Positions 37,478-47,578 of a stretch of 64,000 bases of DNA are shown here, piece after piece. Below the pieces are notes generated by a model. It saw only the letters and a program-made list of their open reading frames with translations, did no database searches and had not been told where the DNA came from. Numbering within the stretch: the stretch's first letter is position 1; every line of letters begins with the position of its first letter. The DNA comes from Megamerina dolium. Taxonomy: Eukaryota; Arthropoda; Insecta; Diptera; Megamerinidae. The stretch spans positions 30,047,195 through 30,111,194 of the forward strand of contig OY978530.1 of the NCBI GenBank assembly GCA_963854835.1. Direction: 5' to 3'. The translations under genes were made by a program, and so were the position numbers.

Positions 37478-38398
37478 ATGCTTACTGTTTGCTGTTATCA
37501 TCATTCTGGTGTTATGGTTGTGAATGAAATTGATTCTAGCGCTCATGAAAGTCACAAAACCTTGATCAATATCATGTGTAGACGCCACAATGGTCTTAAA
37601 ATTGTACACTTCAATGCCCGGAGTCTTAATGATTTTAAACTTGATTGTGTAAAGTATGCATTTGAGGATTCCTTGGTTGACGTCATATGTGTTTCTGAAA
37701 CGTGGTTTGAAAGTGATGTGAAGGATGAATACCTCAACTTAAGAAATTATAAACTATTTCGCAATGACAGGTGTGATAGAAGAGGTGGAGGTGTTGCAAT
37801 CTATTGTAGATCTAGTCTAAATGTAAAGTTTTTGAATAAATCTAGTGGATTAGAGATAGAGTTCATAAATATAGAAATTTTCGATACTAATACTAAAATT
37901 TTTCTCTCCTGCGTTTATAACCCCAATCACAGCTTCTGTATTGACCCGTTGTTCACTTCCATTTCTAATTGTGTGATTGACTATGATCACTTTGTTCTAT
38001 GTGGTGACTTTAATCTGAACCTTTTAACTAATAATAGTTACATTAAGCGATTTATTGATGGTTTATATGAGGTTGGCCTCAGCATTGTCAATACTAATAT
38101 CCCGACTAGATTTGCAAACAACTCTCAACCTAGCTTACTTGACATATTTGTGGTATCTAATATCTCTTTGGTGTTATTATTTGATCAAATATCTTTTATC
38201 TCTGATCATGACTTAATTTTTTGTACTTTGAATATTGGTCTTAGTCCAGTCGTCTCGGAGAACATGTTTGTCTATCGTGATTATAAACTCATTGATTTCA
38301 CATCTCTGTACAATGACTTACTTGATACCAATTGGTCTACCTGTTGGTTTTTTAGTTCAGTTGATGATAAATTAAACTACTTTATAACTGAGCTTACT
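37478..38398 (+). CDS. CR1-like LINE ORF2, part 1: apurinic-like endonuclease
   Basis: This frame encodes the endonuclease that nicks target DNA. Motifs in order: KIVHFNARSLNDFK, VICVSETWFES, RGGGVAIYCRSS, VLCGDFNLNL and FISDHDLIFC, which include the Asn, Glu, Asp-Asn and Asp-His active-site groups. It runs into the RTE target duplication at 38387-38398 (actgagcttact) and resumes in the same frame at 41763. The real start is uncertain: ATG 37478 is the first of the open frame, but a start at 37574 would still keep the domain. Confidence 0.88.
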
Positions 38399-38438
38399 TA
38401 CTTACTTACTTATGTGGCCATAACAACCGAATATCGAT

Positions 38439-40487
38439 TTAGGCCGAAAATAATATGCTTCGCCAGCCATCTCTGTTCTTCGCTAGCTGGCGCCAGTTAG
38501 AAATTCCAAGCGCCGTCAGGTTCTCCAGTACTTGGTCTTTCCACCGGAGGTTTGGTCTTCCTCTTTTGCGTCGTCCTCCAGCGGGTTCCGAATATAACAC
38601 CTTCTTAGCTGGAGCGTGTTCTTCCATTCGCTCGACATGACCTAGCCAGCGCAGCCGCTGGATTTTGATGCGCTTTACTATGTCAATATCGGCATACAGC
38701 TCGTACAGCTCATGGTTGTACCTTATTCGGTACTCGCCACCAACGCAAATAGGTCCAAAGATCTTGCGTAGGACTTTTTTCTCGAAAACTCCAAGTATTC
38801 GCTCATCCGAGGTGGAAATTGTCCAGGCTTCAGCGCCATATGTTAGGACAGGCATGATGAGAGACTTGTAGAGTGTAGTTTTCGTTCTTCGAGAGAGGGC
38901 TCGACTTCTCAATTGCTTACTCAGCCCAAAGTAACACCTGTTAGCAAGAGTTATCCTACGCATGATCTCCAAGCTGACGTCATTACTGCTGTTAATGCTG
39001 GTTCCAAGAGAGACAAAGTCCCCTACTACTTCAAAAGCGTAGTTGTCAACAGTGACGTGCTGTCCAAGACGCCGGGACTCTTTGTTTGTTGACACTAGAT
39101 ACTTCGTCTTGCCCTCGTTCACCGTGAGACCCATCCGACGCGACTCTCTTTCCAACTCTGAGAATGCTGCACTGACTGCTCGCGTGTTCATGCCGATTAT
39201 GTCAATATCGTCGGCATACGCTAACAGCATGACACTTTTGTTGAAGATAGTGCCATTATGTCGTAGATCAGCAGCTCGTATTATTTTCTCCATAATAAGA
39301 TTGAAGAAGTCGCACGATAACGAATCACCTTGTCTGAAACCCCGTTCGGTATTAAACGGTGCGGAGAGGTCCTTCCCAATTTTCACTGCACAACGGGAGT
39401 TATGCAGTGTCATTCTACAAAGTCGAATGAGCTTTGCAGGAATACCGAACTCAGACATTGTTGCGTAGAGGTAATCCCTTACCGGACTGTCGAAAGCGGC
39501 TTTATAATCAACAAATAGGTGGTGTGTGTCGATCTGTTTTTCTTGGGTCTTCTCCAGGATTTGGCGCAGTGTGAAAATCTGGTCGACGGTGGATTTACCA
39601 GGTCTGAAGCCACACTGATAAGGTCCAATCAGGTTGCTGAGCATAGGCTTCAATCTTTCACAGAGTACGCTCGATAGAACCTTGTACGCGATGCTCAGGA
39701 GACTTATTCCACGGTAGTTGGCGCAAATTGTGGGGTCTCCTTTTTTATGTACAGGACAGAGAACACTGAGCCTCCAATCATCAGGCATGCTTTCATCCGA
39801 CCATATTCTGCTTATGAGCTGGTGCATGCGGGTGAGCAGCTCATCGCCTCCGGTCTTAAACAACTCGGCAGGCAGGCCATCAGCACCTGCAGCTTTGTTG
39901 TTCTTCAGCCTTAAAATGGCCGTTTCAACCTCGTCATAGTCGGGTGGTGGAACATCAACACCATCATCTGTAATTGGGGTTATCGGGCAATCTCCTCCAC
40001 TGGCGGAATTGTTCGTAGCATCGCCATTCAGTAACGTGGAGAAGTGTTCCCTCCATAGGCTCAGTACACTCTGGACATCCGTAACCAGATTCCCATTTCC
40101 ATCACGACAAGAAGAGGCTCCGGGATTTAAACCTCCACTCAGGCGCTTGATCTTTTCGAAGAATTTTCGAGTCTCATTCTTGTCGGTACACATCTCTATC
40201 TCCTCACACTCGCGTCTTTCCAACTCCCTCTTCTTGCGCTTGAAAAGACGTCTCTCTGCACTCCTTTTCTCTCTATACCGCTCCTTAACAGCTCGCGTTA
40301 CGCCTGCACGCAGGGTTTTTCTGTAGGCGGCGTCTTTCTCTGCGGTAGCGTCGCGACACTCCTGATCATACCACTCATTCCTCAGAGGCCGGTAGTAACC
40401 GATTACCTCCTCGGCAGCAGTAGTCATGGAGTGGGATATATGTGTCCACCGTGCGCATGTATCATCAAGTGGGGGAGTGTTCTGCAT
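38439..40487 (-). CDS. RTE reverse transcriptase (682-aa part of a single ORF)
   Basis: The product copies the LINE RNA at the nicked target. Motifs on -: ANYRGISLLSIAYKVLS, GPYQCGFRPGKSTVDQ, THHLFVDYKAAFDSPVRDYL (first catalytic Asp), GFRQGDSLSCDFFNLIMEKI and VMLLAYADDIDIIGMN (catalytic YADD), with MGLTVNEGKTKYLVSTN and SRRTKTTLYKSLIMPVLTYG in the thumb. A C-terminal region with KIQRLRWLGHVERMEEH follows. The apparent start MQNTPPLDDTCARW is an artefact: a missing base at 40510/40511 shifts the frame, and the older copy at 52556-52897 still joins these residues to the endonuclease. In the unbroken gene, endonuclease and RT are one protein. Confidence 0.93.
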   Translation of the reverse strand: MQNTPPLDDTCARWTHISHSMTTAAEEVIGYYRPLRNEWYDQECRDATAEKDAAYRKTLRAGVTRAVKERYREKRSAERRLFKRKKRELERRECEEIEMCTDKNETRKFFEKIKRLSGGLNPGASSCRDGNGNLVTDVQSVLSLWREHFSTLLNGDATNNSASGGDCPITPITDDGVDVPPPDYDEVETAILRLKNNKAAGADGLPAELFKTGGDELLTRMHQLISRIWSDESMPDDWRLSVLCPVHKKGDPTICANYRGISLLSIAYKVLSSVLCERLKPMLSNLIGPYQCGFRPGKSTVDQIFTLRQILEKTQEKQIDTHHLFVDYKAAFDSPVRDYLYATMSEFGIPAKLIRLCRMTLHNSRCAVKIGKDLSAPFNTERGFRQGDSLSCDFFNLIMEKIIRAADLRHNGTIFNKSVMLLAYADDIDIIGMNTRAVSAAFSELERESRRMGLTVNEGKTKYLVSTNKESRRLGQHVTVDNYAFEVVGDFVSLGTSINSSNDVSLEIMRRITLANRCYFGLSKQLRSRALSRRTKTTLYKSLIMPVLTYGAEAWTISTSDERILGVFEKKVLRKIFGPICVGGEYRIRYNHELYELYADIDIVKRIKIQRLRWLGHVERMEEHAPAKKVLYSEPAGGRRKRGRPNLRWKDQVLENLTALGISNWRQLAKNRDGWRSILFSA

Positions 40488-41416
40488 AAGCAGATCCGAT
40501 AGTCGAGTGGAAATGCATCTGCTGTATCTGGTGATCGCAGCTTACTGACGTCGAGCTTTCTCTGTGTGGGACTTCTCTTGTTATTTGCGACACATAGGCG
40601 TGTGCGCACCTTAGCTGCAACAAGGTAGTGATCCGAGTCGATGTTGGCACCACGGATCGATTTTACGTCCATCACACTGGAAGCATGCCTTCCGTCAATC
40701 AACACATGATCAATTTGGTTTCTTGTACGATGATCTGGAGACAGCCATGTCGCTTTGTGGATGTCGAGATGCTGGAATCTGGTACCACCAATTACCATGT
40801 TTCGTGCTGCGGCGAAGTCGATCAGCCTTATTCCGTTATCGGAGGTGTTTTGGTGGAGGCTGAATTTTCCGACAGTTGGACCAAAGGTACCTTCCTTGCC
40901 CACCCTGGCATTAAAGTCGCCAAGCACGATTTTGATATCGTGGCTGGGGCAGCGGTCATAAGCTTCTTCGAGGCGCTGAAAGAAGCTCTCCTTGGTCACA
41001 TTGTCCTTCTCATCCGTCGGAGCGTGGGCACATATAAGGCTGATGTTGAAAAATTTTGCCTTGATGCGGATTGTGGCCAGCCGTTCATTCACAGGCGTGA
41101 ACTGCGAGACAAGATGTCGTAGTCTCTTGCTGACCAAAAATCCACATCCTAATTCGTGCCTTTCAGCATGGCAACTGTAGTAGATGTCACAGGACGCTCT
41201 TTTGGAGCAGCCCTGTCCTGTCCATCGCATTTCCTGGAGAGCGGTGATGTAAGCTCTGTATTTTTCGAGGACATCAACCAGCTGGAGAGAGGCACCCTCC
41301 CTATAAAGGGATCGGACATTCCAGGTGCATATCCGTAAATCGTTGTCATTTTTTCGTTTGCGGGGGTCATCAACAAAAGCGGTAGTCCTTATCCGAGGCA
41401 TATTTGTTTTTTTCAT
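40424..41416 (-). CDS. RTE apurinic-like endonuclease domain
   Basis: This frame carries the endonuclease of the RTE. It reads LRICTWNVRSLYREGASLQL, ITALQEMRWTGQG (catalytic Glu), ISLICAHAPTDEKD, IVLGDFNARVG, NQIDHVLIDGRHASS and NIDSDHYLVAAK (catalytic His). It is close in pattern to the CFDP2-like endonuclease of RTE/BovB-type LINEs. The true domain ends near TADAF; the final residues PLDYRICLCRTLPHL are out of frame because one base is missing near 40510, where the copy at 52610 retains an extra c. The single lesion separates it from the RT. Confidence 0.92.
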   Translation of the reverse strand: MKKTNMPRIRTTAFVDDPRKRKNDNDLRICTWNVRSLYREGASLQLVDVLEKYRAYITALQEMRWTGQGCSKRASCDIYYSCHAERHELGCGFLVSKRLRHLVSQFTPVNERLATIRIKAKFFNISLICAHAPTDEKDNVTKESFFQRLEEAYDRCPSHDIKIVLGDFNARVGKEGTFGPTVGKFSLHQNTSDNGIRLIDFAAARNMVIGGTRFQHLDIHKATWLSPDHRTRNQIDHVLIDGRHASSVMDVKSIRGANIDSDHYLVAAKVRTRLCVANNKRSPTQRKLDVSKLRSPDTADAFPLDYRICLCRTLPHLMIHAHGGHIYPTP

Positions 41417-41762
41417 TGGGGGAGTTTTTTATGTGGCGGGTCGCAAAACCAACGCACAACCTCTAACCGAGGAGGTTTTCGCCACTCACTTCAGCCGCCT
41501 CCCAGCGGGTGCCAGGAAGACGTTGCCCGGTGGTCGCCACATGGAGGGCCCCCATTAATAATAATGAAAGCTCCATCACAGAGTAAGCAGAGCAAGCTAT
41601 ATGACTACCCCTCATTAACAAATAAAGGTATCATCACATAGCGCTCAGATCAAACTACATGACAGCCAGTGAGTTGACTTGCGATGAGTTCAACAAGGAT
41701 TGCGCTAGCCCCACCTGGTTGAGGCAGTTAGACACGTTACCTTGCGAAAACACCACCAGACC

Positions 41763-43709
41763 ACTGAGCTTACTAAACTATTTGACAAACATGTTCCTTT
41801 GAGAACTCGCCGTGTGATTAATAGCTCGTGTCCCTGGTTTACGCAAAATGTAAAATTAGCATTGAAGAAACGTCACAAAACTTACAATAAATGGAAAAAA
41901 AATCCAACTGAATGCAACCTTCTGGATTACAAAAGGGCAAGGAATGAAGCTACCTCTATGGTCAGGTTGTCGAAGAAGATGTTTTTTAGATCGAAGCTTC
42001 AATCTTCATTACCGTCAAAACAGCTGTGGCACAATTTAAAAAGTATTGGTGTGTGTTGTAGTAACTCTGAAACATGTCGGATTGATCCCCAAGAACTCAA
42101 TGACTTTTTTATTGTTAACACTGCTTCCAATTTGCCTAAGATTCTCCATCACAAAACGTCTACCAAATTTCAAGACCGGTTTCAGTTTGATGCTGTGTGT
42201 GAAATGGACGTTGCACGTAGTCTAAACAAAATTAAGTCTAATGCTGTTGGAGAGGATGGTATTGCTATTAAGTTCATTAAACTGGTATTGCCCTACGTAT
42301 TGAGTCCTCTAACACACATTGTTAACCATTGTTTTACTTCCTCCTGTTTTCCAAAAATTTGGAAAATGGCTACAGTCATACCCATTGCAAAAAAATCCAT
42401 GCCTTCAACACCTGCTGATTTTCGTCCAATAAGCATACTGTCATGTTTATCAAAAGTCTGCGAGTCCCTCATGGCTGAGCAGATTTCCAGTCACATCAGT
42501 GGGTGTGGTCTCATATCTCCTCTTCAATCTGGTTTTCGCGCTGGACATAGTTGCTCCACCGCAGTAGTAAAAATTTTGGATGATATTAGAATACAGTATG
42601 ACAAAGGGCATTTGACTCTGTTGTGTCTCTTGGATTTCTCAAAAGCATTTGATAGTGTTAACCACTCTCTGCTGTGTATAAAGCTGAGACAATACTTCGG
42701 ATTCTCGAATACTGCTGTTCGTTTGATGGAAAGTTATTTAAAGGAGAGGTCTCAAAGGGTTAAAGTGGATAACGATTATTCTGCTTTTAACAGGGTAACT
42801 AGTGGTGTACCACAGGGCTCTGTTCTTGGGCCCCTTCTTTTCTCATTATTCTTAAATGATATTTTTACAGTCTGCAGTTATGTCAACATGCATGCATATG
42901 CTGATGACCTTCAACTTTACTTGTCAAGCCCTATTGGTCTTGTTGAGGATTTGTGTTTAAGAGTTAATGAGGATCTTTGTTCTATTGGCGAGTGGGCGAC
43001 TGTAAATTTGCTACAGTTGAACCCCTTGAAATCGAATGTTCTTCCAATTTCTAAAATATCTTACTCTCATGCTATTTCACCAATTTTTCTTAACGGAACC
43101 CAACTTGAATTTGTGAGCAAGGTTAGGAATCTTGGTTTTATTATTAACTCTTCCCTTTCTTGTGAAGACCATATTAATAATGTGGTGAGTAAGTCGTATT
43201 CTGTTCTTCGTAACCTCAGAATGACTGCAGCATTTGTGCCATGTGAAACTAAACGAAAATTAATTCTCCAATTGCTGATCCCTATTTTAACATATTCTGA
43301 TGTTGTTTACAGTAAGCTGGATTCCAGGTCCTTGCAAAAATTACGTGTAACATTCAATAATGCTGTTCGTTACATTTACGGTTTAAAAAAGTTTGATCAT
43401 GTCTCGGCCTATAGTGGAAATATTCTTGGTGTTGATTTTTTTATTTATCTTGATGCTAGAAATTGCATCTTTTTATACAGACTTATCCACTCGCAGAGTC
43501 CAGCGTACTTGTATGATAAGCTTCAATTCTGTAGGTCGGGTAGAGGCAGAAATCTTCTTATACCAAGTTTTAATTTCAAAAATTCTAGTAGGTTATTCTT
43601 CGTTAGCGCTGTTAGATTGTGGAATTCACTTCCGGTACATATTAAAAATGCTGTTACTATGGCAAACTTTAAGCACCTAATTCTTCTACATTTCTCTAAC
43701 AAAACTTAA
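41763..43709 (+). CDS. CR1-like LINE ORF2, part 2: reverse transcriptase
   Basis: The frame picks up from part 1 at the target duplication (TELTKLFDKHVPLRTRRVIN). RT motifs are DFRPISILSCLSKVCESLMA, SGFRAGHSCSTAVVKILDD, LCLLDFSKAFDSVNHSLLC (first Asp), SGVPQGSVLGPLLFSLFLND and MHAYADDLQLYLSS (YADD). The thumb reads LGFIINSSLSCEDHINNVVS. The C-terminal end SLPVHIKNAVTMANFKHLI is typical of CR1-like LINEs. No other break is seen, so the LINE was probably active when the RTE struck it. The frame listing from 41742 includes 21 bases of the RTE 5' end. Confidence 0.9.
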   Translation, partial: TELTKLFDKHVPLRTRRVINSSCPWFTQNVKLALKKRHKTYNKWKKNPTECNLLDYKRARNEATSMVRLSKKMFFRSKLQSSLPSKQLWHNLKSIGVCCSNSETCRIDPQELNDFFIVNTASNLPKILHHKTSTKFQDRFQFDAVCEMDVARSLNKIKSNAVGEDGIAIKFIKLVLPYVLSPLTHIVNHCFTSSCFPKIWKMATVIPIAKKSMPSTPADFRPISILSCLSKVCESLMAEQISSHISGCGLISPLQSGFRAGHSCSTAVVKILDDIRIQYDKGHLTLLCLLDFSKAFDSVNHSLLCIKLRQYFGFSNTAVRLMESYLKERSQRVKVDNDYSAFNRVTSGVPQGSVLGPLLFSLFLNDIFTVCSYVNMHAYADDLQLYLSSPIGLVEDLCLRVNEDLCSIGEWATVNLLQLNPLKSNVLPISKISYSHAISPIFLNGTQLEFVSKVRNLGFIINSSLSCEDHINNVVSKSYSVLRNLRMTAAFVPCETKRKLILQLLIPILTYSDVVYSKLDSRSLQKLRVTFNNAVRYIYGLKKFDHVSAYSGNILGVDFFIYLDARNCIFLYRLIHSQSPAYLYDKLQFCRSGRGRNLLIPSFNFKNSSRLFFVSAVRLWNSLPVHIKNAVTMANFKHLILLHFSNKT

Positions 43710-43716
43710 TTAAAAC

Positions 43717-43812
43717 TTTTTTTTTCTTTTCTTTTCTTTTCTTTCTTTCTCTCTCTCTCTCTCTCTCTCTTTCACACGCACTTTCTTTTCTTTTCTTTTT
43801 CTTTTCCCTTTT
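43717..43812. repeat. Pyrimidine-rich simple repeat in the CR1-like 3' UTR
   Basis: tttttcttttcttttctttt followed by (CT)n and further cttttc units, lying between the ORF2 stop and the A-rich tail. Confidence 0.9.
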
Positions 43813-43994
43813 CTCGACGGCCCTATTTAGTTTTAAGCAATTACTTTATTCATTTATTTTTTAAGCAATTTGTTGTTAATATCTTTGAAGTTGTTATTTC
43901 ATGTTTACTCTGCGCATGTAAAAGATTATTATATCTTATATATGAACAAAAATGAAATTAAATAAATAAATTAAAAATAAAATAAAATAAATAA

Positions 43995-44330
43995 TGGTGT
44001 CCATTGTGTAGCGGGGGCGGACCGGCTCTGTCGACGTTAACGTGATCAAGACGCCTATCTGGTGGTAGATATTGTTGCAATGGCGCTTTTTTATGACGAT
44101 TTACTTTCGATCGCTGGCACTGAATACAGCATCGAGCGTAGCTGTCGGCATCCTTACGTATATTTGGGCATACAAAACGCTCCGTATCATCTTACTCTTG
44201 CTTTTGTACATGGGTGTGATATACCCTGTAAGTTTCTTAATACTTGAGTTCGAAATTGCGTGGGTATAAATGGACGTACTGTTCGCATAGACACGCCGCA
44301 CAATAACACATTCTCATCACCTGAAATTTT
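43995..44330 (-). pseudogene. Gypsy integrase, zinc-finger side of the core
   Basis: Read on -, the text ends FDHVNVDRAGPPPLHNGHH, equivalent to the F.HIHvDivGPLP block that opens the integrase catalytic core. The upstream zinc-finger portion is present only as frame-shifted fragments. The CR1-like LINE is inserted directly after it. Confidence 0.72.
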
Positions 44331-44396
44331 CAGTAACTAAAAATTTAGTGATGTTGCATTACCTTTCAGTAGTTTGGATAATTCTACATCACATTT

Positions 44397-45930
44397 CTAT
44401 GCTTCAGCGATTTGTTTAAAGTCAATCACTATCGAAATTGTGTTAACTCTTGAGAGCATGCCAGCTGTATGATTACTCGCACCTCTGATGTAACGTATGT
44501 CGGTGGTGTATTGTCTTATGAAGTGCAGATGTCGCTGCTGATGTGGTGACGCTTTTTCGTTGTTTTGGTGAAACGCAATCACCAAAGATTTATGGTATGT
44601 TAATACGGGAAATGGTCGCCCCTCAGGCATATACTTGAAGAATCTGATGGCTTTATAAATTGCTAGGAGTTCGCGGTCGTAAATACTATACTTCTTTTCC
44701 GCAGTAGTAAGCCTCTTCGAAAAGTACCCAAGAGGTTGTGGACCGTTTTCTGTTAATTGGTTCAACACAGCGTCAATAGCAAAGGCAGACGAGTCGGTTG
44801 ACAGAGACAAAGTGGAATCATATTGAGGGTTTGCTAGGGTGGCAGCGTTGCCCAATTCGTATGTACACCTCTCGAATGCTTTCAATTGGTCGTCATTCAA
44901 ATGAGTTGCGTTTGCTCTTTACGTTTATTACCTGGAATAATTCCGGTGAGTACTCTTTGATTTTCTGAAGCGTGCTGCAGAAACTTGTGGTAGAAGTTCA
45001 TGGTGGCTAAAAATCTTTTTAGCTGTTGCATCACTGTGGGCTTCTCAAATTTGGGTAATGTGTGTACTCTTTCTGGCAACGGTTTGATTCCTGAAGGTGT
45101 TATAAGGCGACCAGGAAACTTTATATGGTCGACACACAACTCGCATTTAGCTGGATTAATGACAAGACTGTAACGTCGAAGGCGTTCTAAAACTAGTCCT
45201 AGATGCATACGATGCTCCTCATAGTCTTGTGAAGCCACGAGTATATCGTCGATATATGCAAACACGAAGTCTAACTCACGTCATTTTTCGTGTATTAAAC
45301 GTTGAAAGAATTGTGCCACATTTCGTAGTCCAAACGGCATGAATAGATACTTTTAGAGTCCAAACGGAGTAGTAATCGCAGTTTTGTGTACATCATTCGG
45401 ATGTATAGGTTTGTAATGATATACCTTTTGTAAATAAATTTTGTTGACTACCTTTACCTTCGAGCATCGCTGTAAATCCTATAAATAAGGCATAGGATAC
45501 CGGTCGGATATCGTTTGTGCATTGAGTTTCCTATAATCTCCGCACGGGCGCCATGCGGCATCGGGCTATTTTACCATATGTTATGGACTCGCGAAGTTAC
45601 GCCGGATGGGCGTACTATACTCTGACGAATTAGGTACTCAAATTTTACGGGGTCCAAGCGACGAACACGTCCGGTTGGCCACTAGTATCAATACGATGTT
45701 GCTTTGTTCTCTGTCGCAGTTGACAACCGGGTGATTTCGGCTAATAAGTTGGCACACTTAATACCTTCGTCAAAAGTACGAATTTGAATTTCAGTCACGT
45801 CTTACGTATACCATATGACAAATCATATGTAATTTCGTCAGGTAGTCAATCAGTCTGTTGTTTTTAAGGTCGATTAATAAACCATAATGTCTTATTAAAT
45901 CCGCACCAATGATTGGCGTGCGTATGTCGG
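44397..45930 (-). pseudogene. Gypsy protease end, reverse transcriptase and RNase H
   Basis: On - the order is a protease-like piece (TPIIGADLIRHYGLLIDLKN near 45900), then RT motifs WRPCGDYRKLNAQTISDRYP, TAITTPFGL, FMPFGLRNVAQFFQRLIHEK and FAYIDDILVAS (YIDD catalytic box). RNase H at 44900-44397 reads LSTDSSAFAIDAVLNQL and KKYSIYDRELLAIYKAIRFF. The TDHK motif is TYHK, so RNase H has probably lost an active-site residue. Several stops and frameshifts lie between 45266 and 45930. Confidence 0.85.
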
Positions 45931-45937
45931 CTATAGT

Positions 45938-46266
45938 GTGTTAGTGTAGTGTGTTGGCTTTATGATCTGTACGTCGTGGGTGCAAACCCAGGCTGAAGCA
46001 TAACAAATTTAATATCGAAAATATTTTTAATTCGAAAAGTACCCTCCTATCGGCAAGTAATTGGCATTTCTTCCATCAACAATTTCAAATGGAAAAGCTT
46101 CTAAAAGAACTCTGCGACAAAGCTCAGAAAAAGTGATGTCGCAAGAGTCTGCAGTTCGGAACCGGCTAAAATACTGTCCAAAACTTAACACGCACAAGTG
46201 TAATGGAAGAGAAGCTCGGCCAAAGAGCCCTTCGGGGCTTACAACTGCCACATATTTTTTTTATTT
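45938..46266 (+). mobile_element. tRNA-derived SINE, diverged copy
   Basis: The head is degraded (gtgttagtgtagtgtgttgg) but the B-box area gggtgcaaaccc and the body (ctcggccaaagagcccttcg, then gccacatattttttttattt) remain. It is the most diverged copy here and sits in the gypsy pol. Confidence 0.82.
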
Positions 46267-46399
46267 AGGAGAATAAAAGGTGGTGTATCGACGTGGTAGC
46301 ACCAAAATGTCGGCACCATCAATTAAAAAGGAAATGGCAGATTTACGATAGTTTACAGTTAAGTGGTCAATGTTTTTGAGTCATGTTTTATTGATACCG

Positions 46400-47334
46400 T
46401 TCTTAAAATGTTTACACGGTGGCCGACAATTTTTGCTACCCATTCCGTATTTACGATGATACCAACACTTACCTGTAATCACTGGAGTCTTACCTCGACG
46501 ACGTTCGTGAGATTTATACCTATAATTGTTTCAGCCTGTGTCCCGTTCGGTGTATATGCAGTCAACTCGTTTTGGCAACTCGTTAATTGCATCGTACAAC
46601 CCACTGTGTTCGCTCTTGAATAGTACTTCTGTATTAGTATTTGGTGGATTGTCGTGTGTAGCTTCTGCATAGCTATTTATCTGCGTGCTGATGGTATCAA
46701 CAATAGCGTCTGCGATTTTTAAATATTCTTCAGGCCTTCCATAGCACGTAGCTGCAGCGGCTTGTGCGTAAATCGGTAACTGTTTGACCCAAATATTGTT
46801 GACGGCAGACTCGCTCATTGTGTCCTCTATCAGACGTTTCATCTCGGTGAAGAGTTGGCTAGGACGTTGGTCCCCTAATTGGGGTTCATTTAACATCTGG
46901 TTCAGACGACGTTGTTGGCTATCAGTACAAAAAACGATCAATTTGTCTTTGACGTCGTCGTAACGCTCTTACTCTGGTATTTCACAAAGCGTGGTTAAAA
47001 AAACTTGCAACACTTTGGGCCCTAGTGCAGCCATAACTGTATTAAACTTCTGCAAATCGCTTTTAATGCCCATTGCTGGAAAAAAATAGCTCAGACTTAG
47101 AAACCATCATTCGATACTTCTTTGATCGATTGGTGGCATGTCTATTTTTATTGCAACCGCATTAACATCCATTGAAAGATCAACCGTATGCACCGTATTT
47201 TTAGGTACTGCTGGCGTTATATCGATGTTAGTCGTTGGATTGTATTGCGGCGGTGCTGTACTTGTGATTGGCTGTGACGATACGTTACTTGTGTCAGTAC
47301 CGCTAGAAGTAGACATTTTGGTTATTCTTTTCAC
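46400..47334 (-). pseudogene. Gypsy gag remnant
   Basis: The start MKRITKMSTSSGTDTS (47334) opens a Ser/Thr/Pro-rich N-terminus. Further on, LNEPQLGDQRPSQLFTEMKR and VNNIWVKQLPIYAQAAAATC (46941-46531) match the capsid-like portion of many gypsy Gag proteins (LGDr.PSqllreM, lW..rLP). Stops separate the parts. No zinc knuckle was found. Confidence 0.78.
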
Positions 47335-47347
47335 TGGGTCACCAATA

Positions 47348-47578
47348 TGTAGTGGTCTTTTAGACGATTTTATTTAGAGCAAGGAACGATGTTGTGTTGT
47401 CGAAAGATCAATTACGAATGAATAAAAATGCATGCGCTTTCGTTGTCGGTTATTATAAAACTAATACTTTTAGTATATGAATACATGATAAAGGATAAAT
47501 AGCAATTATAAGAGCTGTTCTAATATTTCATATGTGCTGCAGACACATATGTAAGATAGAGACAAAATATTATTTACA
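47348..47578 (-). repeat. 5' LTR of the gypsy element (no MITE)
   Basis: 231 bp, tgt...aca on +, homologous to 34084-34562 with an empty MITE site. Just inside it, on -, tggtgacccagtg could be a primer binding site; the assigned tRNA is unclear. Confidence 0.85.

Larger units (their letters stand above)
38399..41762 (-). mobile_element. Full-length RTE-clade LINE nested in the CR1-like LINE
   Basis: A 12-bp target duplication, actgagcttact, lies at 38387-38398 and 41763-41774. On - the element has a GC-rich 5' leader (ggtggtcgccacatggagg region), endonuclease, reverse transcriptase, short 3' UTR and a (TAAG)n tail (38399-38413). At 3.36 kb it is standard for an RTE. Other copies: 10664-11180, 51127-53185 and 53189-54358. 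Confidence 0.93.
35845..43994 (+). mobile_element. CR1-like non-LTR retrotransposon, interrupted by RTE
   Basis: The element carries a 5' leader, ORF1 (36395-37327), ORF2 with endonuclease and reverse transcriptase (split by the RTE), a pyrimidine-rich 3' UTR and an A-rich tail (aaataaataaattaaaaata). Its edges were placed from the gypsy integrase reading, which stops at GPPPLHNGHH near 43995 and resumes with HCLAFIDRYSRWT near 35842. Removing the RTE leaves about 4.8 kb, a normal full length. RT motifs LLDFSKAFDSVNH and SGVPQGSVLGPLLFSL fit the CR1/jockey superfamily; the exact clade is not settled. Confidence 0.85.
34084..47578 (-). mobile_element. Ty3/gypsy LTR retrotransposon, decayed, with nested insertions
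   Basis: Two related LTRs (34084-34562 and 47348-47578) bound a - strand element in the order gag (from 47334), protease, reverse transcriptase, RNase H, integrase and C-terminal tail. A CR1-like LINE (35845-43994, itself holding an RTE) is inserted in the integrase core, and SINEs lie at 35020-35379 and about 45938-46266. Without insertions the element would be roughly 4.5-5 kb. Coding regions carry many stops. It seems to have inserted in a jockey gag, which abuts the 5' LTR at 47579. Confidence 0.88.

Noticed and set aside
39043..39468. Frames on + opposite the RTE reverse transcriptase and endonuclease
   Set aside because: They recur antisense to the same codons in other RTE copies (for example 51733-52137) and have no domain of their own.
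38399..41762. Host craniofacial development protein 2-like gene
   Set aside because: That name is commonly attached to RTE endonucleases; the linked RT, the (TAAG)n tail and the target duplication show it is a LINE.
43717..43812. Pyrimidine run as a splicing or regulatory tract
   Set aside because: It lies in the 3' UTR of the CR1-like LINE and is a simple repeat; nothing indicates an intron.
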